Shown piece after piece: positions 7,602 through 14,900 of a DNA stretch of 22,598 bases (position 1 is the first letter of the stretch; every line of letters begins with the position of its first letter). The notes beneath the pieces were generated by a model. That model worked only from the letters and a program-made list of their open reading frames with translations. It did no database searches and was not told where the DNA came from. Source of the stretch: Streptomyces katrae (lineage in GTDB: Bacteria; Actinomycetota; Actinomycetes; Streptomycetales; Streptomycetaceae); contig NZ_JZWV01000135.1 in assembly GCF_000966975.1 (NCBI RefSeq), positions 1-22,598 of the forward strand, read 5' to 3'. The position numbers were made by a program, and so were the translations under genes.

Positions 7602-7862
7602 TCAAGCCCCGCGACGGTGCGCCGTCGGACCGGACTCTTCGTCCTCGTCCTCGTCGTCATCGTTGTAGAGATCCGCGTACTTGGCGTACGGGTCGTCGTC
7701 GTCCAGATCGTCATCGACTTCGACCGGCGCGCTGATAGGCAGCGGCTCTGTCGGCGATGCGCCCAGCTCATTGGCCAGACGCGTCAGGTCAGTCCCGCCG
7801 CTGTTGTACTTCAGCTGGCGGGCGACCTTTGTCTGCTTGGCCTTGGCCCGGCCGCGCCCCAT
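7602..7862 (-). CDS. DUF3073-type actinobacterial protein of unknown function
   Basis: An 86-residue protein starting MGRGRAKAKQTKVARQLKYN, the conserved basic N terminus of the DUF3073 family found across Actinobacteria. The second half is extremely acidic, with runs such as DDDLDDDD and NDDDEDEDEES, and ends TAHRRGA. A small protein with a basic head and acidic tail suggests nucleic-acid or protein binding, but I know of no established function. The ATG at 7862 is preceded by GAGGGGG at good distance. It is convergent with purM and lies 310 bp downstream of vdh on the same strand. Confidence 0.88.
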   Translation of the reverse strand: MGRGRAKAKQTKVARQLKYNSGGTDLTRLANELGASPTEPLPISAPVEVDDDLDDDDPYAKYADLYNDDDEDEDEESGPTAHRRGA

Positions 7863-8133
7863 GGCTCGACCCCCTCGGTGACGGGGCTCGACGGCCCCAG
7901 AGTCTGACACGCGTTCATGGTTCGGAGCGGGCTCTCCGTGGAGAGACCGTCCGTAGGGGTTTAACGGTACCTGCTTCCGCGGCCATACGGTACGCCGCCC
8001 GCATGACGTGCCTCTCCACAGAACCAACGGGACACCCCGTACTCGCTGGTCAGCTGCGATTTTAACGCTTTCCTGGCCGCCGACCCGCCGAAGCGCAGTG
8101 AGTTCCGTCTCGCCGCGCTCCGGCGGGTCACCG
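7863..8133. other. Intergenic region upstream of the DUF3073 gene
   Basis: No gene is supported here. On the minus strand it holds the DUF3073 Shine-Dalgarno, a small CTCTC/GAGAG stem near 7930-7945, and an AT-rich TAAAAT hexamer (8064-8059) that could be a -10 element with no recognisable -35. The vdh terminator begins at 8134. Confidence 0.4.
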
Positions 8134-8168
8134 GCCGGGGTCCGGTGGGTGTCCGCCCGGACCCCGGC
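8134..8168 (-). terminator. vdh transcription terminator
   Basis: A perfect 12-bp stem starts four bases after the vdh stop: GCCGGGGTCCGG (8134-8145) pairs with CCGGACCCCGGC (8157-8168) around an 11-base loop. It lacks a U-tract, which is common for Streptomyces terminators. Confidence 0.7.
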
Positions 8169-8172
8169 GGGG

Positions 8173-9297
8173 CTACGCCTTGCGGGCCGCGGCGCGCGCG
8201 GCGAGGGCGTCGGCCATCCGCTGCTCGGCGATCCGGTCGGCCGCGGCGGCCGGCGGGATGCCGTCTTCCTTCGCACGTGCGAATATGGCCAGGGTGGTGT
8301 CGAAGATCTTCGAAGCCTTGGCCTTGCACCGGTCGAAGTCGAAGCCGTGCAGCTCGTCGGCGACCTGGATCACGCCGCCCGCGTTGACCACGTAGTCCGG
8401 GGCGTAGAGGATCCCGCGGTCCGCGAGGTCCTTCTCCACGCCGGGGTGGGCCAGCTGGTTGTTGGCCGCACCGCACACGACCGAGGCCGTGAGCACCGGG
8501 ACGGAGGAGTCGTTGAGGGCTCCGCCGAGGGCGCAGGGGGCGTAGATGTCCAGGCCCTCGGTGCGGATCAGGGCCTCGGTGTCGGCGACGGCCGTGACCT
8601 TGCCGCCGGGGTGCTTGTCGAGGATCTCGCGCACGGACTCCTCGCGGACGTCCGTGATCACGACCTCGGCGCCGTCCTCCAGGAGGTGCTCGACCAGGTG
8701 GCGGCCGACCTTGCCGACGCCCGCGACGCCGACCTTGCGGCCGCGCAGGGTCGGGTCGCCCCACAGGTGCTGGGCGCTGGCGCGCATGCCCTGGAAGACG
8801 CCGAACGCGGTGAGCACCGAGGAGTCGCCGGCGCCGCCGTTCTCGGGGGAGCGGCCGGTGGCCCAGCGGGTCTCGCGGGCGACGACGTCCATGTCGGCGA
8901 CGTACGTGCCGACGTCGCAGGCGGTGACGTAGCGGCCGCCGAGGGACTCCACGAAGCGGCCGTAGGCCAGCAGGAGTTCCTCGGTCTTGAGGTTCGCGGG
9001 GTCGCCGATGATCACGGCCTTGCCGCCGCCGAGGTCGAGACCGGCGAGGGCGTTCTTGTACGACATGCCGCGCGAGAGGTTCAGCGCGTCACGGACGGCT
9101 TCCTCGTCGGAGGCGTACGCGTGGAAGCGCGTGCCGCCGAGGGCGGGGCCCAGGGCGGTGGAGTGGATGGCGATGACGGCCTTGAGTCCGGTGGCCCGGT
9201 CCTGGCACAGCACGACTTGCTCGTGGCCGCCCTGCTCACTGCGGAACAGGGTGTGCAGGACGCCGTCGGTCATTTCGGTCACGGTGGTGACTCCCAT
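8173..9297 (-). CDS. vdh: Valine dehydrogenase (NAD+, branched-chain amino acid dehydrogenase)
   Basis: This cytosolic enzyme oxidatively deaminates valine and other branched-chain amino acids to 2-oxoacids, feeding catabolism and branched-chain acyl-CoA supply. The 374-residue product belongs to the Glu/Leu/Phe/Val dehydrogenase family. The catalytic lysines are K81 in MSYKNA and K93 in LGGGKAV, two positions later than K79/K91 that I recall for the S. coelicolor enzyme. The Rossmann motif G193-V-G195-K-V-G198 follows, and [11 protein letters not shown] and [14 protein letters not shown] are conserved in the C-terminal half. The ATG at 9297 has no clear Shine-Dalgarno; an internal ATG at 9273 would shorten the protein by eight residues. 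TACTCT on the minus strand (9361-9356) is a possible -10. Divergent from the 9494 gene. Confidence 0.94.
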   Translation of the reverse strand: MGVTTVTEMTDGVLHTLFRSEQGGHEQVVLCQDRATGLKAVIAIHSTALGPALGGTRFHAYASDEEAVRDALNLSRGMSYKNALAGLDLGGGKAVIIGDPANLKTEELLLAYGRFVESLGGRYVTACDVGTYVADMDVVARETRWATGRSPENGGAGDSSVLTAFGVFQGMRASAQHLWGDPTLRGRKVGVAGVGKVGRHLVEHLLEDGAEVVITDVREESVREILDKHPGGKVTAVADTEALIRTEGLDIYAPCALGGALNDSSVPVLTASVVCGAANNQLAHPGVEKDLADRGILYAPDYVVNAGGVIQVADELHGFDFDRCKAKASKIFDTTLAIFARAKEDGIPPAAAADRIAEQRMADALAARAAARKA

Positions 9298-9480
9298 GGA
9301 AGAGATGCGGCGGAAAGACGCCCGCCCTGCGGGTGGGGGAGGGCGCGCTGGGAGCAGAGTAAGACCTGTGGCGGGCGGCGGTGGTCCTTGTCCGGGGATC
9401 GGGACGCTCCGGGGGCGGGACCGGTCGCCGGATTCCCTTTCCGGACCGTGAGTTGGAGGTGAACCGGGCCGCCGAAGCGG

Positions 9481-9493
9481 GGAGGAGGAGGGG
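9481..9493 (+). promoter_or_regulatory. Strong ribosome-binding site
   Basis: GGAGGAGGAGGGG lies directly before the GTG at 9494 and decides that start. It is by far the most extensive Shine-Dalgarno in the window. Confidence 0.75.
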
Positions 9494-10363
9494 GTGAGCG
9501 AATCCCCCGACCTCCGGCCGCCGGCGGCGCGGCCCGCGCCGATGGTCCCGTACGCGTCCTACCTGAGGGTCTACGAACCCCTGGCCTCCTTCCCGGAGCC
9601 GGAGCGCACGCACTGGGCGGCGTACGCCCGGCGCGGGCCGGCGCCGACCGCGCAGGACGAACTGCGGCGGTCCCTGTCCGACTTGGTCCGGGTCCCGGTG
9701 GTGGGGGTGCCGGCGCACGAGAGCGGGGACGCGTTCACGGTGGAGCTGGACGGGGTGCTGCTGGTCTGCCCGTGGCGGACGCGGCTGCGCGGGTGGCTGG
9801 CCCTGGAGGAGCTGGTGGCGAACTTCCCGGCTCCGGTGCTGGACGCGGCGCTGCCGCCGGCGCAGCGCCGGCGGGCCGCCGCGGAGTACGAGGCCTGGCG
9901 CGAGCGGAACCCCGACGCGCGGCCGTGGATCCGCACCGGGGTGTGGCAGGTGCCGCTGCGCTGGTTCGTGCTGGTGGCGGACGAGGAGCGGGAGTACCTG
10001 CCGGGGGAGCTGCTGCGGTACCGGACGCCGATGGTGCAGGCGCGGCGCCGGCTCGCGCGGGCGCTGCGGACGCTGCGCGAGGCGGAGGGCCGGGGGCGGC
10101 CGGGGTACGGGCCGCTGGCCGAGGGGCTGGCGGAGGTCGGGCGCTGGCTGGAGGAGTTCCACCCGAGGTCGATGGTCGAACTGGACTACGGCGGGCTGCT
10201 GCACGCGCTCCCGGCTGACGGACTGGCCGGGGACCGGTCGGCCCGGGACCTCGCGGCGGGGATCGCGGCCCTGCGGGAGGGGGACCACGAGGGCGCGGCG
10301 GAGGTGTACGGGGAGCTGGCGGGGCGCTGGAGGGCGGTGAGGGAGAGACTTTTCGCGAACTAG
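9494..10363 (+). CDS. Conserved hypothetical protein of unknown function next to bldC
   Basis: I do not recognise a characterised family. The 289-residue product starts [10 protein letters not shown] and is probably cytosolic, with no signal peptide or membrane segment. It is rich in Arg, Leu, Ala, Glu and Trp. The middle contains a stretch of beta-like segments ([19 protein letters not shown], then [19 protein letters not shown]), which could be one compact domain. The last ~45 residues ([22 protein letters not shown]) look like a single TPR-like helical hairpin. Codon use is host-like, with strong G/C at third positions, and the ribosome-binding site is excellent, so it is a real gene. It is divergent from vdh and co-oriented with bldC but separated from it by 610 bp. 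Confidence 0.8.
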   Translation: MSESPDLRPPAARPAPMVPYASYLRVYEPLASFPEPERTHWAAYARRGPAPTAQDELRRSLSDLVRVPVVGVPAHESGDAFTVELDGVLLVCPWRTRLRGWLALEELVANFPAPVLDAALPPAQRRRAAAEYEAWRERNPDARPWIRTGVWQVPLRWFVLVADEEREYLPGELLRYRTPMVQARRRLARALRTLREAEGRGRPGYGPLAEGLAEVGRWLEEFHPRSMVELDYGGLLHALPADGLAGDRSARDLAAGIAALREGDHEGAAEVYGELAGRWRAVRERLFAN

Positions 10364-10646
10364 AGGCAGCCTTGACCCTTTCCGGAGCCGGGGTCTGCGT
10401 AGATCATGGACATACCTGTTCGGCACCCGTTCGGACGCCAGACGTATCGCCCGTATCGGTCATGATCGGCTGAATGGCCCACAAGTCGCAGATCAGGGGC
10501 TTGATCACGGTATTAGGGTCTTTGTTCCAGGACCTACGTCCCGATCCGGGCCATTGGCTCAAGCGTGACGGACCGCACTATCCACACCCTTGCGCCCATC
10601 CCCTATCCTCATGCCAAAATAGGACAAGGAGTCCGGGGAGGGTTCC

Positions 10647-10668
10647 TTCCGCCCAACTAAGGGCGGAA
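10647..10668. repeat. Inverted repeat TTCCGCCC-N6-GGGCGGAA
   Basis: A perfect 8-bp inverted repeat with a six-base spacer (AACTAA). It could be an operator or an RNA stem; it has no U-tract on the plus strand. Purpose unknown. Confidence 0.5.
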
Positions 10669-10714
10669 TGCTCGGTATTGCACTCTATGGGGGGTCTGAC
10701 GACTCCTGATCGCT

Positions 10715-10733
10715 CTGTGACTGATCGTCACAG
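10715..10733. promoter_or_regulatory. 19-bp palindrome with BldD-box arms
   Basis: CTGTGAC-TGATC-GTCACAG is a perfect palindrome with 7-bp arms. Its core at 10718-10730 has TNAC-N5-GTNA geometry, as in the BldD box TNACNC(A/T)GNGTNA, matching seven of the nine specified positions. GTGACTG recurs 21 bp downstream (10717 and 10738), which is two helical turns. bldC is, as I recall, a direct BldD target. It lies about 240 bp before the bldC start. Confidence 0.5.
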
Positions 10734-10935
10734 TGGGGTGACTGTCCGTTATAGGGCGGTCCATCGGCTTCCGCCGCTGATGAACACCTCGGAGGGCAAT
10801 TCCATCGGTTTGGCCGTCGAGGCTGGACAGATGGTGTAGTTGTAGTGCCGAGGACAAGCCGTTCGTCCTATAACCGACTCGGCCTGCGTATGTCCATTTC
10901 GGGCAACGCAGGCCAAGGTGCAGAATTTAGAGGAA

Positions 10936-10957
10936 AGAACCGAGATGGTTCGGTTCT
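10936..10957 (+). promoter_or_regulatory. Hairpin in the bldC 5' leader
   Basis: AGAACCGA (10936-10943) and TCGGTTCT (10950-10957) form an 8-bp stem with a six-base loop, ending three bases before the GAGGAGG Shine-Dalgarno (10961-10967). It could modulate bldC translation or transcript stability, or be an operator. The stem is read directly; the role is not known. Confidence 0.5.
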
Positions 10958-10973
10958 CCCGAGGAGGCCGCTC

Positions 10974-11180
10974 ATGACCGCTCGCACCCCTGATGCCGAG
11001 CCGCTGCTGACCCCGGCTGAGGTTGCCACCATGTTCCGCGTGGACCCGAAGACGGTTACCCGCTGGGCCAAGGCCGGCAAGCTCACGTCCATCCGCACCC
11101 TGGGTGGACACCGCCGTTACCGCGAGGCCGAGGTTCGCGCACTGCTCGCGGGAATTCCGCAGCAGCGCAGCGAGGCCTGA
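10974..11180 (+). CDS. bldC: Developmental regulator BldC (MerR-like DNA-binding protein)
   Basis: This 68-residue protein is essentially one winged-helix DNA-binding domain of the MerR/excisionase type: LTPAEVATMFRVDPKTVTRW (about residues 12-31) is the helix-turn-helix and RTLGGHRRY (about 41-49) the wing. BldC binds direct repeats cooperatively and holds Streptomyces in vegetative growth by controlling entry into development. The length and, from memory, the whole sequence agree with S. coelicolor BldC. The ATG at 10974 has GAGGAGG six bases upstream. There is no dimerisation coiled coil as in classical MerR proteins, which is normal for BldC. Transcription is monocistronic, judging from the flanking 610-bp leader and the downstream terminator. 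Confidence 0.97.
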   Translation: MTARTPDAEPLLTPAEVATMFRVDPKTVTRWAKAGKLTSIRTLGGHRRYREAEVRALLAGIPQQRSEA

Positions 11181-11285
11181 GGTCCCGCAGCACCACCGCT
11201 TTAAAGGGTGCGTATCGGATCCCCCAATCCGATGAACCCACACAGCTTCATGCGGCGGGGCCTGCCCCAACAGGCACTGCCGTCG

Positions 11286-11323
11286 ATCGCGCTGGACTCC
11301 GCCGGGTCCAGCGCGATTTTTTT
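11286..11323 (+). terminator. bldC intrinsic terminator
   Basis: ATCGCGCTGGAC (11286-11297) pairs perfectly with GTCCAGCGCGAT (11306-11317), a 12-bp stem with an eight-base loop, followed by seven T (11317-11323). It is the most canonical terminator in the window. Confidence 0.93.
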
Positions 11324-11719
11324 GTCCCCGGAGGCGCCCGACCGGGTAGGTGCCATTGCACATATTAAATCGAGCGGGCGTAGGGCTCCGATAAATGTGT
11401 GAGTCTCAAAAACTCGTGTGGTGACTCCCGTCACACCTGATGACTCTTGTACATCCGGCAATGCACCCCGTAAAGGGATGTCCCGCGCAGAGCGCCCCGC
11501 GCCGCGCTCATACGAACGGGGGATTTCTCCCCTCTGGGTGATGTGCACCCCGAGTCGCCGTAGGGGCCCTGGAGGGCCCGTCCGCACGAGGGGTGGCCCT
11601 GGGAGGTCGGGGAGGGCGGCCGGGGCCGTCTGAGGGGCCTCCAGCGGCGTTGTGAGCCCCGCGTGATCATGAGGTGGCGGAGCGCGTCCGTGCGGCCGGG
11701 GGCACCGGATCCGACAACG
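11324..11719. other. Gene-free region between bldC and tRNA-Asp
   Basis: I see no gene with host codon bias here. It includes an AT-rich patch (about 11355-11400), a GTGAC-TCCC-GTCAC inverted repeat (11421-11434), a GGGCCC-TGGA-GGGCCC stem (11564-11579), and otherwise GC-rich sequence. Short open frames at 11418-11633 (plus) and 11431-11670 (minus) overlap and are not supported. Confidence 0.4.
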
Positions 11720-11759
11720 CGTCAGGGCCCGTATCCCTTGCGGGATACGGGCCCTGACG
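11720..11759 (-). terminator. Terminator downstream of tRNA-Asp
   Basis: An 18-bp perfect stem with a four-base loop: arms 11720-11737 and 11742-11759, core GGGCCCGTATCCC. It starts six bases past the tRNA 3' end on the minus strand. The U-tract is weak on that strand; on the plus strand GTTTC follows. Confidence 0.8.
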
Positions 11760-11765
11760 TTTCTG

Positions 11766-11839
11766 CGATCCTGACGGGACTTGAACCCGCGACCTCCACC
11801 TTGACAGGGTGGCGAGCTAACCAACTGCTCCACAGGACC
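11766..11839 (-). tRNA. tRNA-Asp(GTC), copy 1
   Basis: A 74-base cloverleaf on the minus strand. Acceptor GGTCCTG pairs with CAGGATC (one G-U), discriminator G. The anticodon arm CCACC-CTGTCAA-GGTGG gives GTC. The T-arm GCGGGTTCAAGTCCCGT has a normal loop. CCA is not encoded. It is identical to the copy at 18249-18322. A TACAGT -10 (11878-11873) lies about 35 bases upstream. Confidence 0.96.
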
Positions 11840-11872
11840 TGGAAGGCCGCCGATTGCTCGGCTGCGAGACAG

Positions 11873-11878
11873 ACTGTA
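11873..11878 (-). promoter_or_regulatory. Candidate -10 of tRNA-Asp copy 1
   Basis: TACAGT (TANNNT) on the minus strand, with TCGACC 18 bp upstream as a poor -35. The position, 33 bases before the mature tRNA 5' end, is suitable for a single-gene tRNA transcript independent of hrpA. Confidence 0.4.
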
Positions 11879-11919
11879 CAGCAGGCCGGGGGGTGGGGTC
11901 GAACCAGACCGCTCCGCGA

Positions 11920-14900
11920 TCACGGAGCGAGGGCGTCCACCGCCTTCACGATCCGCTTGTCGGAGATCGGGTACGCCGTCCCCAGCGCGTGCGCGAAGTA
12001 GCTGACCCGCAGTTCCTCGATCATCCAGCGGATCTCGGTGACCGCCTCCGGCACGGGCCGGCCCTTCGGCAGCTGCTCCAGCAGCCACAGGTACTCGTCC
12101 CGCATCTCGTGGACCTTCTCCATGCGCGTGGTGTCGCGCTGGGCGCCCGTCGGCATCTGCTGGAGCCGCCGGTCGATCGCCACCAGGTAGCGCATCAGGT
12201 CCGGCAGCCGCTTCAGCCCCGTCAGCGTCACGAAACCGGCCGGCATCAGGGCCGCCAGCTGCGTCTTCACGTCCGCGACGTTCGCCATCAGGGCCAGGCT
12301 GTTCGTGGCCTTCAGCCGCCGCTCGCAGGCCTGCCAGGCCGCCAGGACCTGCTGCACCTGCCCGACGGTCCGCACGGTGGTGTCCACCAGGTCCGCCCGC
12401 ACCGCGTCGAAGAGCCGGCGGAAGCCCGCCTCGTCCCAGGCCGGGCCACCGTGGTCGGCGATCAGCTTGTCGGTGGCCGCGGTCGCGCAGTCGTCGAACA
12501 GCGCCTGGATGGAACCGTGCGGATTGCGGGAGAGGGCCAGCTTCTGCTGGTTGGTCAGCTTCTCCGAGGCGAACTTCGCCGGGTTCACCGGGATGTTCAG
12601 CAGGATCAGCCGCCGGGTGCCCAGCCACATCGCCCGCTGCTGCTCGGCCTCGGTGTCGAAGAGCCGCACGGAGACGCTCGTCCCCTCGTCCACCAGGGCC
12701 GGGTACGCCTTCACCGGCTGGCCGGCCCGCCGGGTCTCGAAGACCTTGACCAGGGAGCCGATCGTCCAGTCGGTCAGCCCGGTGCGCTCCACCGACTCCC
12801 CGCCCGCCCGCTCGGCGGTGGCCGCCGCGGCCTTGGAGAGGGCCTGGCGGGCCTTGGGCTTCAGCTGGAGCCGCAGGGCCTCCAGGTCCTTCGCCTCGGC
12901 CAGCTTGCGCCGGCGCTCGTCAACGATCCGGAAGGTGATCTTCAGGTGGTCGGGGATCCGGGAGAGGTCGAAGTCCTCGGCCGAGACCGGCACCCCGACC
13001 ATCCGCCGGAGCTCGCGCGCCAGCACCACCGGCAGCGGCTCCGCCAGGGAGTGCTGCTGCTCCAGGAAGCGGGAGGCGTAGTTCGGCGCGGGCACGTAGT
13101 GCCGGCGGATCGGCTTGGGCAGCGAGCGGATCAGCTCGGTGACCACTTCCTCGCGCAGACCCGGGATCTGCCAGTCGAAGCCCTCCTCGGTGACCTGGTT
13201 CAGCACCTGGAGCGGGATGTGCACGGTCACGCCGTCCGCGTCCGCACCCGGCTCGAACTGGTAGGTCACCCGGAACTTCAGCTGCCCCTGCCGCCAGGAG
13301 TCCGGATAGTCGGCCTTGGTGACCCCGGCCGCCTTCTCCGTCAGCAGCATCTCGCGCTCGAAGTCGAGGAGTTCCGGCTCCTCGCGCCGCTTGTGCTTCC
13401 ACCACGAGTCGAAGTGCGCCCCCGACACCACGTGCTCGGGGATCCGCTGGTCGTAGAAGTCGAACAGGGTCTCGTCGTCCACCACGATGTCGCGGCGCCG
13501 CGCCCGGTTCTCCAGCTCCTCGACCTCGGTCAGCAGCTTGCGGTTGTCGGCGTAGAACTTGTGGTGGGTGCGCCAGTCGCCCTCGACCAGCGCGTTGCGG
13601 ATGAACAGCTCGCGCGAGACCTCGGGGTCGATCCGGCCGTAGTTGATCTTCCGCTGGGCGACGATCGGCACCCCGTACAGGGTGACCTTCTCGTACGCCA
13701 TCACCGCCGCCTGGTCCTTCTCCCAGTGCGGCTCGCTGTACGTGCGCTTGATCAGGTGCTGCGCGAGGGGCTCCACCCACTCGGGCTCCACCTTGGCGTT
13801 GACCCGCGCCCACAGCCGGGAGGTCTCCACCAGCTCCGCCGACATCACGAACTTCGGCTGCTTCTTGAACAGCGCCGACCCCGGGAAGATCGCGAACTTC
13901 GCCGACCGCGCGCCCAGGTACTCGTTCTTGTCGGTGTCCTTCAGGCCGATGTGCGACAGCAGACCGGACAGCAGCGAGATGTGGATGTTCGTCTCGGCGC
14001 CGTCGGCCTCGTTGACGTGGATGCCCATCGTCTTCGCGACCGTGCGCAGCTGGGAGTAGATGTCCTGCCACTCCCGGATCCGCAGGAAGTTCAGGTACTC
14101 CTGCTTGCACATCCGGCGGAAGGAGGACGAGCCCCGCTCCTTCTGCTGCTCGCGGACGTAGCGCCACATGTTCAGGAAGGAGAGGAAGTCGCTCGTCTCG
14201 TCCTTGAACCGGGCGTGGTTCTGGTCCGCCTGGGTCTGCTTGTCCGACGGGCGCTCGCGCGGGTCCTGGATCGACAGGGCCGCCGCGATGACCATGACCT
14301 CGCGGACGCAGTTGTTCTTGTCCGCCTCCACCACCATGCGGGCCAGGCGCGGGTCCACGGGCAGCTGGGACAGCTGGCGGCCCATCGGGGTGAGCCGCTT
14401 CTTCGGGTCCTTCTCCGCGGGGTCGAGCGCGCCCAGCTCCTGGAGCAGCTGCACGCCGTCGCGGATGTTGCGGTGGTCCGGCGGGTCGATGAACGGGAAC
14501 TTCTCGATCTCCCCGAGCCCGGCGGCGGTCATCTGGAGGATGACGGAGGCCAGGTTCGTCCGCAGGATCTCGGCGTCCGTGAACTCCGGACGGGCGTTGA
14601 AGTCGTCCTCCGAGTACAGCCGGATGCAGATGCCGTCGCTGGTACGGCCGCAGCGGCCCTTGCGCTGGTTGGCGCTGGCCTGGCTGATCCGCTCGATGGG
14701 CAGCCGCTGCACCTTCGTGCGGTGGCTGTAGCGGGAGATGCGGGCCGTGCCCGGGTCGATCACGTACTTGATGCCGGGGACCGTCAGGGAGGTCTCCGCG
14801 ACGTTGGTCGCCAGCACGATCCGGCGGCCGGTGTGCGGCTGGAAGACCCGGTGCTGCTCGGCGTGCGAGAGGCGGGCGTAGAGCGGCAGCACCTCGGTGA

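Larger units (their letters stand above)
10364..10973. other. 610-bp intergenic region upstream of bldC
   Basis: This stretch is visibly less GC-rich than its surroundings, and its open frames do not show host codon bias. It contains an 8-bp inverted repeat AATGGCCC/GGGCCATT (10473-10480, 10548-10555) enclosing two small stems (GATCA/TGATC and GGAC/GTCC). It also has a possible promoter TCCACA-17-TATCCT (10581-10609), a stem TTCCGCCC/GGGCGGAA (10647-10668), the palindrome at 10715-10733 and TATAAC at 10869. A regulatory region for bldC, possibly with several promoters or a small RNA, is the simplest reading. No individual promoter is proven. Confidence 0.5.

Noticed and set aside
10715..10733. 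Palindrome as a Crp or Rex operator
   Set aside because: Spacing between half-sites is one base longer than the Streptomyces Crp consensus, and the half-sites lack the AAC/GTT of Rex sites. BldD-box geometry fits better.
10474..10839. Plus-strand ORF of 121 codons upstream of bldC
   Set aside because: Codon third positions are not G/C-biased as in real genes here; no Shine-Dalgarno and no recognisable product. The region looks regulatory.
11418..11670. Overlapping short ORFs on both strands between bldC and tRNA-Asp
   Set aside because: Neither has host codon bias, a ribosome-binding site or a recognisable product.
11890..11910. tRNA T-arm-like GGTTCGACCCC on the minus strand near tRNA-Asp (possible tRNA remnant)
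   Set aside because: The flanking bases do not form a five-pair T stem and no anticodon or acceptor arm is present.
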